Assembly (NCBI GenBank): GCA_016209155.1
Contig: JACQWU010000126.1
Coordinates: forward strand, 2,550-17,131
DNA: 14,582 nt
Direction: 5' to 3'
From: Candidatus Desantisiibacteriota bacterium
GTDB taxonomy: Bacteria; JACRDZ01
The notes under the pieces are model-generated. The model was not told where the DNA came from and searched no databases. It worked only from the letters and a program-made list of their open reading frames with translations. The translations under genes were made by a program, and so were the position numbers. This document shows positions 8,029-14,582 of this stretch, piece by piece (positions within the stretch are counted from its first letter, which is position 1; every line of letters starts with the position of its first letter).

Positions 8029-9153
8029 ATGAATATGAAAATTTTAATCGGCGATATTTTTCAATCTGAAGCGCAGACTATTATAAATACTGTAAATTGT
8101 GTTGGGATTATGGGAAAAGGGATTGCCGCTGAATTTAAAAAACGATATCCCCTGATGTTTGAAGATTATGTTGCTCGTTGTGAGCGAAAAGAGGTTCTTC
8201 CGGGGATACCGTATTTATTTAAAGAATCTATGTTTGATCCTCAAATAATAAACTTTCCTACAAAATCACATTGGCGTGCTGCTTCTAATATTGATGATAT
8301 TGATAAAGGATTAAAAATACTTTCAGGAAAATATAAAGAATGGTGTGTTGAATCTATTGCAATACCCCCGCTTGGTTGTGGAAATGGCCAACTGCTCTGG
8401 GAGTCTGTTGGGCCTCTTATTTAGAAATATGTATCAGAGTGGGATATCCCTGTTAAATTATATGCTCCCTATGGTACGCCTGCTTCACAATTAACAATTG
8501 ATTTTTTATCCAGTGAATCCAGCAGTTTGATAAAAGTAGCATGGTCTGGTATGAAAATACTGCAAAAAATAAATCCTGCATGGATTGTATTAACTGAAAT
8601 TATATATCGGATTGAACAGCAAAAATATCATATGCCAATAGGCCGAACTATATTTCAAAAAATTGCTTATGTTGCGACTGTACTTGGTTTGCCAACAGGA
8701 TTGAATCATATAAGAGCATCTTATGGTCCATATTGCAGTGAGCTGGATGAAGTTAAAAAAAGATTAGCAAATGCAGGATTAATTCAAGAACAGAGATTAG
8801 GAAGTATGTTTAAAGTACTTCCAGGATTGGAATATAAAAACACCAGAGAAAAATATCAGGAAGAGATAAAAAAATGGGATTGTTTAATTAATAAAACAAC
8901 TGATTTATTCCTGCGTTTAGATACAAATAAAGCTGAGATTGTAGCTACAGTTTTATTTGTTGAAAAAGAAATAAATAAAAAAAATGATAAAACAGAACAA
9001 GATGTTTTAAATGAAGTGATGAAATGGAAACAGAAAAGAAGACCCCCTGTGAATGAAAAAGAAGTTGCAGAAACAATACGTAATCTTGGTATTTTGAAAT
9101 GGTTTAATTTAAAACCATCGCATGAATTACTAGTTAATGATTATGAATTTTAA
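8029..9153 (+). pseudogene. darG: DarG-like macrodomain antitoxin, interrupted by in-frame TAG
   Basis: DarG removes ADP-ribose from DNA through its macrodomain and also binds DarT through its C-terminal part. The frame from ATG 8029 runs 375 codons with one internal stop, TAG at codon 132 (8422-8424). Before it lies the macrodomain: INTVNCVGIMGKGIAAEFKK (20-38), FPTKSHWR with the catalytic-type lysine K79, and IPPLGCGNGQL (112-122). After it, in the same frame, come KYVSEWDIPVKLYAPYGTP and the DarT-binding-type C-terminal region ending DYEF. The stop falls where related proteins usually have tyrosine in an LYxYL-like segment. As it stands, a nearly complete macrodomain of 131 residues would be made, and a C-terminal piece could start at about 8527. 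AGAGG precedes the start. Confidence 0.87.
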
Positions 9154-9163
9154 TTTTATCAAG

Positions 9164-9209
9164 CATTTTAAGTCCCCGCTTTTTCAATTAAATTTCCTAA
9201 AAAAGCATT
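9164..9209. repeat. Right flanking direct repeat of the defence island
   Basis: This is the partner of 225-271. It forms the last codons and stop of the radical-SAM gene at 9168-10484 (minus strand), followed by one base and an ATG. Beyond that ATG the minus strand reads MLDKIKIHNH-stop, perhaps a trace of the start of a gene like the SPL-like one (MFEINEVEI). The repeat marks the right boundary of the island, next to the end of darG at 9153. Confidence 0.7.
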
Positions 9210-10484
9210 AGTATATTTAAAACTATGTTTTTTGATTTGCTCAACAAAAATTCCCATTCTTTTCATAGATTCGGGGTTGGTTTTATAATCAAAAGAAACA
9301 TCCGTATCTGTGCCGTCATAATACGTAAAAGGATTTATCTGCTCGATCTTGGGGATAATATTTTTTCTTTGGATAACAAAATTAAGACTATCCCAAAAAT
9401 CCTCTTCGGTTTCTCCGGGGTAGCCGACAATGATGCTTATTCCAAAAAATAAATCCGCGTCAATAAGTTTCTTAAAAAAATTCTCCGCGTCAAAAGCGGT
9501 AAATCCTTTATTCATGCGTTTAAGTGTATTTTCTGAACCTGATTCAAGCCCGATAAATAAATTATAGCAGCCGCTCTTTTTCATTTTTTTAAAAAGATTT
9601 ATATCCATATCGTTTCTTACGGCAATCTGAGCTTCCCAGTTTATGCTTCCGAAATTATTTATAATTTCATCACACAACTCCTCAAGCTTATTTACATCAG
9701 CGTTTAGCATTGAATCAAAAAATATAAAATATTTTATATCTTTGTTCTCTCTATGATATTTAATCTCATTAATAACGCTTACAACAGATCTGCTTCTAAA
9801 ACCTTTAAAAAGCAATTTTTCCGAGCAAAAACCGCATTTTCTTATACACCCTCTTGTGAAAAGTAATGGAATTGCACTGGTTTTTTGATAATTATTTAAA
9901 TTAGTTTCTGTAAATTCCGGGTATGGAATATTGTCAAGATTTTCCAATTGTGAAAATACTCTCACTGTCCCCTTCTCAATTCTTTCTTCAACATAATCAT
10001 AAACACTCTTTTCACCTTCACCGACTACAATAAAATCTGCAATCTCTTTTATCTCATTTGAAATTCTTTTTCCGGATTTAAAATACTGTCTTGCTATTTC
10101 CGGTCCTCCTAAAATAATTTTGATACTATTTTTGCGGAATTTTAACATTTTTATTACTTCAATAGTAGTTTTAAAATTACTTTTAAAACAGGAAAAACCA
10201 ACAATATCATATTGAAGCATTTTATTTATACTTTCATAAAATTTATCAGAATGCTCATTTTTTATTAATGACAGAATATTTTCCTCCAGAAATGTGTTAC
10301 AGCTTATGAACCAGGATTTTTTTATATCTTCTCCCGACAGATTAAAAAAAGTATTATTCAAATCTAAAATATCCGCATTAATAGATTTATCCTTGAGATA
10401 CACTTGCAAATAAGAAATCCCGAGCGTCGGCATTTTTGGCCAGAATACAGGAAGAATAGTAAGAAGTATTTTTTTATTAGACAT
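9168..10484 (-). CDS. B12-binding-type radical SAM protein
   Basis: This 438-residue enzyme has an N-terminal cobalamin-binding-like Rossmann region (about 1-160: LGISYLQVYL, IVGFSCF, GGPEI at 126-130, VVGEGE). A radical-SAM domain follows, with TRGCIRKCGFC (C213, C217, C220) and GLESGS at 312-317. It belongs to the broad class of B12-dependent-like radical-SAM enzymes, which perform methylations and C-C bond chemistry. The classical DXHXXG cobalamin motif is not visible, so cobalamin may not be bound. The substrate cannot be told. The start has no strong Shine-Dalgarno sequence and I see only weak promoter candidates in 10485-10540. The gene runs divergently from the PAS sensor and convergently with darG (14 bases between ends). 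Its last codons lie in the right island repeat, so the extreme C-terminus may be supplied or altered by the insertion. Confidence 0.85.
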   Translation of the reverse strand: MSNKKILLTILPVFWPKMPTLGISYLQVYLKDKSINADILDLNNTFFNLSGEDIKKSWFISCNTFLEENILSLIKNEHSDKFYESINKMLQYDIVGFSCFKSNFKTTIEVIKMLKFRKNSIKIILGGPEIARQYFKSGKRISNEIKEIADFIVVGEGEKSVYDYVEERIEKGTVRVFSQLENLDNIPYPEFTETNLNNYQKTSAIPLLFTRGCIRKCGFCSEKLLFKGFRSRSVVSVINEIKYHRENKDIKYFIFFDSMLNADVNKLEELCDEIINNFGSINWEAQIAVRNDMDINLFKKMKKSGCYNLFIGLESGSENTLKRMNKGFTAFDAENFFKKLIDADLFFGISIIVGYPGETEEDFWDSLNFVIQRKNIIPKIEQINPFTYYDGTDTDVSFDYKTNPESMKRMGIFVEQIKKHSFKYTNAFLGNLIEKAGT

Positions 10485-10541
10485 TTAATTTTTATATCAT
10501 ATTCAATTTAATAAAGCAAATAAGCAAATACAATTTTCGGG

Positions 10542-10570
10542 TTGACAAAGAATAACTCTGATAGTATTAT
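10542..10570 (+). promoter_or_regulatory. Sigma-70-type promoter for the haem-c/PAS sensor gene
   Basis: TTGACA at 10542-10547 is a perfect -35. After exactly 17 bases, TATTAT at 10565-10570 is one mismatch from the -10 consensus. An AAGGAT ribosome-binding site at 10588-10593 precedes the ATG at 10598. This is the best promoter in the window. Confidence 0.75.
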
Positions 10571-10597
10571 TTTTATCTAAATATTATAAGGATATCT

Positions 10598-12010
10598 ATG
10601 CACAAAAATGATGATATTGTTTCAGGAAATAAAATAGCAATAATTATCGGTATTTTTGCAAGTATTATTGTGATCGCTTTGTTTCTTCAATTTGCTTATA
10701 AAGAAAAAAACGGTATTTTAGAAGAAAGCAAAAAAAGGGGCCGGATGTTATTTACGCAAATATACCTTACCCTGCTTACAGAATCCAAAAGCGGCAATGT
10801 TCACTTCAATCCCGCCGTATTATCAAAAAAAATTAATGAAATTTCATTATCAAAAGGTTTAGTAAATTTTAAATTCATAAAATCATCCCAAAAAAATCTT
10901 GCTGCTTTTGAACAAGATGCTCTTATACGTTTTGACGAAGGTGATGATGAAGTTTACAATGCATCAGGAAATCGCTATCAATATATTGCTCCAATACAGG
11001 CGGAAATATATTGTAAAAAATGTCATCCTGCTATGAGAGAAGGGAATTTAGTCGGCGGTATAAGTTTAACTTTTCCTATTATGGATTCAAATAAATGGGG
11101 AAAGAATATTGCGATAAAAGCATCTGTTTTAGTATTATTTAATTTTATTATTATATTTTTTCTTACAAAAATTATATTAAAAATTTATACTCATAATATT
11201 ACTCACAGGCAAAAAAATGATTTTGAAAAACAACCAGCCGAAATAAAAGAAAAAAAAGAAAAAGAATCAATTGAAAGCCCTAAAATTAGTCCCGAAATTC
11301 TTAAGCAGAAAATTCTACTTGAACAAAATTTAGAACAATTGCAAAAAGATCTGGAAAACAACAAAGATTGGCATAAGCAGGAAATAGGAAAACGTAAAAT
11401 AGAACATGGATTATTAACAAATGAATTGAATGAAATAAAGTATGATCTCAATATTCAAAAAAACTTAGTCCAGATGATAAGTCATTATAGCGGTGAAGGG
11501 ATATATATTGCCGATAAAAACGGTAAAATAACTCTCTGGAATTCATCTGCTGAAAAAATAACCGGATTTTCAAAAGAAAAAATGACAGGTTCAATTCTAA
11601 ACGAGGATATATTTTCATATAAAGACAAAGAAGGGCGTATATTCACAAAAGAAATTTATCCTTTGATGCGCGTCCTGCAAAAATCTGAAAGCATTAATAC
11701 AAAAAATATTTACTTAAAAAAGCAGGATGGAAAAACTATACCTGTCAGACTAAAAGCTTTCCCTGTAAAGGATAATCAAAGCAGAAACATTGGAGCTGTA
11801 ATAATCATGGGTGAAGAAATAATCTCCGAAGCTAAAGAATCAGTAAAAACCATTGCTCCTCAAAACTTAATAGTAAAGGAAATAGTTAAAGATCTCGAGG
11901 ATCACATAGAAATTATGCGTGACGGAGATACAGGAGATTTAAATGAAGTTCAGATGGAATTCATGGATGAACTCTATGCTGCACTTAAACAGCTTAAAAG
12001 TAATGTATAA
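10598..12010 (+). CDS. Membrane-anchored haem-c (DUF3365/Tll0287-like) sensor with cytoplasmic PAS domain
   Basis: In this 470-residue protein a hydrophobic segment at about 12-33 is followed by an extracytoplasmic domain (about 35-168) with CKKCH at 139-143. CXXCH is a covalent haem-c site in the context seen in DUF3365/Tll0287-like domains. A second membrane segment lies at about 172-194, then a charged coiled coil (about 205-290) and a PAS domain (about 288-405: GEGIYIADKNGKITLWN, AEKITGFSKEKMTG). The last 60 residues are helical and acidic. There is no histidine kinase, GGDEF, EAL or methyl-accepting domain. It probably senses redox or a small gas or ligand and passes the signal to a separate partner. 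Haem attachment would need cytochrome c maturation genes elsewhere. It has its own promoter and is transcribed alone towards a hairpin at 12011-12036. Confidence 0.82.
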   Translation: MHKNDDIVSGNKIAIIIGIFASIIVIALFLQFAYKEKNGILEESKKRGRMLFTQIYLTLLTESKSGNVHFNPAVLSKKINEISLSKGLVNFKFIKSSQKNLAAFEQDALIRFDEGDDEVYNASGNRYQYIAPIQAEIYCKKCHPAMREGNLVGGISLTFPIMDSNKWGKNIAIKASVLVLFNFIIIFFLTKIILKIYTHNITHRQKNDFEKQPAEIKEKKEKESIESPKISPEILKQKILLEQNLEQLQKDLENNKDWHKQEIGKRKIEHGLLTNELNEIKYDLNIQKNLVQMISHYSGEGIYIADKNGKITLWNSSAEKITGFSKEKMTGSILNEDIFSYKDKEGRIFTKEIYPLMRVLQKSESINTKNIYLKKQDGKTIPVRLKAFPVKDNQSRNIGAVIIMGEEIISEAKESVKTIAPQNLIVKEIVKDLEDHIEIMRDGDTGDLNEVQMEFMDELYAALKQLKSNV

Positions 12011-12036
12011 CCTGAATCTTGCACTTCAGATTCAGG
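12011..12036. terminator. Hairpin between convergent genes, probable bidirectional terminator
   Basis: CCTGAATCT (12011-12019) and AGATTCAGG (12028-12036) form a perfect 9-bp stem with an 8-base loop directly after the sensor's stop codon. The tatD-radical SAM gene ends at 12046 on the other strand. There is no clean T-run on either side (TATAATCATTT on plus), so termination is likely but not certain. Confidence 0.6.
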
Positions 12037-12045
12037 TATAATCAT

Positions 12046-13419
12046 TTAACCTACCACATCAAATTTTCTGATTTTATATGCAACTCCCAAATTTTGTGCC
12101 AATTTACGGCACGCATCCAAATCAAGATCCGGTAGTTCCACAAAAGTTATTACTACTTTAGGAATAACTTTTTTACACTCCAGAATAAATTTCATAACCT
12201 CATCAAATGTGCCTTCACCGAATTCCGGACAGCATACCTGCATATATTTATTTTTATCAAGAGCATTAAGGCTGATGCATATTTCATCAATAATACCGGA
12301 AAATTTCGGGACAATATTTTCTATGCTCATTAAATATCCATGCACGTTTGTGTCAATTCTCACATGTTTTACTCCCATATTTTTCAGCGCAGCGGCTATT
12401 TTAAGCACAACCTCAATACGTAATAACGGTTCTCCATAACCGCAAAATACAACTTCACGATATTTTGAAATTACCGGTTTTATTTCCTTAAGGAGGTCAT
12501 CAACAGTCGGTTCAATATTAAACTTAAGCAGGTGTCCCTGTAAAAAATCCTGTTTATATCTTAAACAAAAAAAACAGCTGTTACTGCATTGATTGGTAAT
12601 ATTAAGATATAATGAATCGCGTATAGGATAAACAATCACAGGTTTTTGTTGTATTGGCAGATTAAATAATTTTATCGCATTTAAAGCAGTAATACGTCCA
12701 ATATCATCAGATGAAAGCATTTTAATTTCCGCTAACTTTTGAGCTGTATATTTAACATATGCCGGCATATTTCTTTTGCCTCTCTCAGGCTGAGGTGAAA
12801 GATAAGGACAATCAGTTTCTATCAGAATTCGTTCCATGGGGATATAACTTATTAATTTATTTATATTTTCATTTTTTTTAAATGTTATCTGTCCCGCAAA
12901 AGATATATGGAAATTCATATCCATAAATTTTTTAGCTATTTCAATATCACCCGAAAAACAATGAGCAACACCCCCGATCTCTTCAGCACTTTCCTGTTCC
13001 ATAATTTTCAAAGTGTCGTCAAAAGCTTCACGGGAATGAATTATTAAAGGCTTTTTTACTTCTCTTGCCAATCTGATAAATCTTGCAAAAACTTCTCTCT
13101 GTTTATCAACAGGTGAAAGATTTCTATAATAATCAAGCCCTACTTCACCGACAGCTATTGCTTTTTTATGTAACAAAAGCTCCCTTATGGCAATGTAATC
13201 TTCTTCCTTCATTTTATTGGCATCATGCGGATGAAAACCGCAGCTGGCATAAATAAAATCATATTTTTCAGACAATTTGACAGATTCGATACTGCTTTGC
13301 GTATTAAGTCCTATATTTAACATTAGCTTTACATTTTCGCTCAATGCCGTATTTATAACAGTATCTCTGTCCGGATCAAATATACTATCATCTAAATGCA
13401 CATGAGAATCAAAATACAT
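12046..13419 (-). CDS. TatD family hydrolase fused to a radical SAM domain
   Basis: This 457-residue protein has two parts. Residues 1-255 form a TatD-type metal-dependent hydrolase with its usual metal ligands: DSHVH (H6, H8), GEVGLDYY (E92), H128 in IIHSRE, H153 in AHCFSG and D203 in ETDCPYL. TatD proteins are 3'-5' DNA exonucleases or deoxyribonucleases. Residues 265-457 form a compact radical-SAM domain with TNQCSNSCFFC (C278, C282, C285), CGYGEPLL and an IDTNVHG motif, matching the TatD-associated radical-SAM family. Its substrate is unknown to me. A GGAGG site lies before ATG 13419, and the metG stop is only 17 bases upstream, so the two are probably co-transcribed. The classic neighbour order metG-tatD is kept. 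All key residues are present. Confidence 0.9.
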   Translation of the reverse strand: MYFDSHVHLDDSIFDPDRDTVINTALSENVKLMLNIGLNTQSSIESVKLSEKYDFIYASCGFHPHDANKMKEEDYIAIRELLLHKKAIAVGEVGLDYYRNLSPVDKQREVFARFIRLAREVKKPLIIHSREAFDDTLKIMEQESAEEIGGVAHCFSGDIEIAKKFMDMNFHISFAGQITFKKNENINKLISYIPMERILIETDCPYLSPQPERGKRNMPAYVKYTAQKLAEIKMLSSDDIGRITALNAIKLFNLPIQQKPVIVYPIRDSLYLNITNQCSNSCFFCLRYKQDFLQGHLLKFNIEPTVDDLLKEIKPVISKYREVVFCGYGEPLLRIEVVLKIAAALKNMGVKHVRIDTNVHGYLMSIENIVPKFSGIIDEICISLNALDKNKYMQVCCPEFGEGTFDEVMKFILECKKVIPKVVITFVELPDLDLDACRKLAQNLGVAYKIRKFDVVG

Positions 13420-13436
13420 GTAATTCCTCCATGAAA

Positions 13437-14582
13437 TTAAATTTCAATTCTGGGAAAAAGAGGTCCGCTTTTATTGATTTTGGTTCCGGAAACCATACAT
13501 CCCCATTTAGCGGCTGTATTAATGTGAATATCGGCAAAGGATTTATCAACTCCCAGCTGTTCCTTCATGTTAATAGCTGTTTGCGGCATAAAAGGATAAA
13601 TATATACCGATATTATTCTTAAAACTTCAAGCAGATTATACATTATTGTAAAAAGCCGGTCTCTGTTTTCAGGTTTTTTTGCAAGCGTATAGGGAGCGGT
13701 TACTTCTATATATTTATTAGCTTTATTTATTATCTCCCAGATTCTTATTAATACTTCACTAAAGTTAAGATGAAGAATATATTCTGGAATTAAACCCGCC
13801 AGACTGATTGCTTTTTCTATTAGTTCCTTATCAATATTTTCATTATATGCATAATTAAGAGGGACTTTTCCTTCGCAATATTTTTCCACCATATTTAATG
13901 TTCTATGCAATAGATTTCCCAGATCATTTGCCAGATCGCTATTAAAACGCTGAATGAGAAATTTTTCTGAAAAATTTCCATCTGCACCAAAATGAACCTC
14001 ACGTAATAAAAAATATCTGAAAGCATCCGCTCCGTATTTTTTAACCATCTCAAACGGTTTGACTACATTGCCCAGAGATTTGGACATTTTCTTTCCTTCA
14101 ACAGTCCACCAGCCATGAGCGAATACTTTTTCAGGCAGGGGTAATTCCGCCGCCATAAGCATACATGGCCATATAACAGCATGAAATTTTATAATATCCT
14201 TGCCGACTATATGGACATTAGCCGGCCATAAATCGGAAAATTTTCCGGTATTATTGAGATAATCGCAGGCAGACACATAATTCACCAGTGCATCAAACCA
14301 AACATATATTACATGATCCGTTTCCTGTGTTATGGGTATTCCCCATTTAAAACTTGTCCGTGTAATGCTTAGATCTTTAAGTCCGCTCTGTATAAAATTA
14401 ATCACTTCCATGCGCCTTGATACAGGCTCAATAAAATATGGATTTTTATCTATATATGATAAAAGCTCTTCCGCGTATTTTGACATTTTAAAAAAATAAC
14501 TCTCTTCCTGCAATCTTTCCACATCTCTTCCACAATCAGGACAATGCTTGTCGACAAGCTGAAGCTCTGTCCAGAATGTTTC
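13437..14582 (-). CDS. metG: Methionine--tRNA ligase (MetRS), C-terminal part (N-terminus outside window)
   Basis: MetRS charges tRNA(Met) with methionine in the cytoplasm. The minus-strand frame is open to the window edge, giving 381 visible residues; about 130 N-terminal residues, including the HIGH motif, are missing. Visible are a zinc-knuckle half (CPDCG, fragment residues 14-18), YVWFDALVNY, and the catalytic KMSKS loop (fragment residues 165-169). The helical anticodon-binding domain follows, ending WGCMVSGTKI...PLFPRIEI. The protein stops there, so it lacks the C-terminal tRNA-binding (EMAP/Trbp111-like) domain found in longer MetRS. A GTG at 14522 is internal and not the real start. 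The tatD-radical SAM gene follows after 17 bases. Confidence 0.95.
   Translation of the reverse strand, partial: ETFWTELQLVDKHCPDCGRDVERLQEESYFFKMSKYAEELLSYIDKNPYFIEPVSRRMEVINFIQSGLKDLSITRTSFKWGIPITQETDHVIYVWFDALVNYVSACDYLNNTGKFSDLWPANVHIVGKDIIKFHAVIWPCMLMAAELPLPEKVFAHGWWTVEGKKMSKSLGNVVKPFEMVKKYGADAFRYFLLREVHFGADGNFSEKFLIQRFNSDLANDLGNLLHRTLNMVEKYCEGKVPLNYAYNENIDKELIEKAISLAGLIPEYILHLNFSEVLIRIWEIINKANKYIEVTAPYTLAKKPENRDRLFTIMYNLLEVLRIISVYIYPFMPQTAINMKEQLGVDKSFADIHINTAAKWGCMVSGTKINKSGPLFPRIEI

Noticed and set aside
8422-8424. Genetic-code change (TAG or TAA read as an amino acid)
   Set aside because: The darT stop is TAA and the darG stop is TAG. TAA ends most genes here as a real stop, and no other intact gene in the window has an in-frame TAG. 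Two nonsense mutations fit better.
1-14582. CRISPR array, tRNA or rRNA gene, integrase, transposase or insertion-sequence ends
   Set aside because: No regularly spaced repeats, cloverleaf-like sequence or recombinase motifs were seen, although the direct repeats flanking the island made me look for them.

Overview
The window comes from an AT-rich bacterial genome. The taxon cannot be fixed from the sequence. A haem-c (CXXCH) sensor anchored in the membrane, three radical-SAM proteins and a TatD/radical-SAM fusion suggest an anaerobic or microaerophilic Gram-negative bacterium, possibly Desulfobacterota-like. That placement is inference only.

Layout. Positions 1-227 (minus) hold the N-terminus of an SPL-like radical-SAM protein. 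Positions 276-9163 are an accessory defence island, all genes on plus: hsdR, hsdM, hsdS (type I restriction-modification), a DUF4917/SIR2-like gene, a decayed unidentified gene, then darT-darG (DNA ADP-ribosylation toxin-antitoxin). Positions 9168-14582 are chromosomal genes: a B12-binding-type radical-SAM enzyme (minus), a haem-c/PAS sensor (plus, with a strong sigma-70-type promoter), and metG followed by a TatD-radical SAM fusion (minus, probably co-transcribed).

Two features stand out. First, the island is bracketed by an imperfect direct repeat of about 47 bp (225-271 and 9164-9209). The right copy is the 3' end of the radical-SAM gene at 9168-10484. The left copy is a decayed version of the same 3' end, still encoding NLVEKAGN-stop, and it sits immediately before the start codon of the SPL-like gene. 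The simplest reading is that the two radical-SAM genes were once adjacent (stop codon, one base, start codon) and the island inserted at that junction. No integrase, transposase or tRNA gene is visible.

Second, almost every enzyme in the island carries a lesion at or before its active site. HsdR lacks the Walker A segment through an in-frame deletion, HsdM has NPTF in place of NPPF, and HsdS is frameshifted at an A9 tract. DarT and DarG each have a single in-frame nonsense codon, and the gene before darT is in pieces. The DUF4917 gene alone looks intact. The roughly 5.4 kb of flanking chromosomal genes have no broken frames, which argues against general sequencing error. The island therefore looks like a recently silenced or phase-off defence locus, with DUF4917 as the one possibly functional effector.
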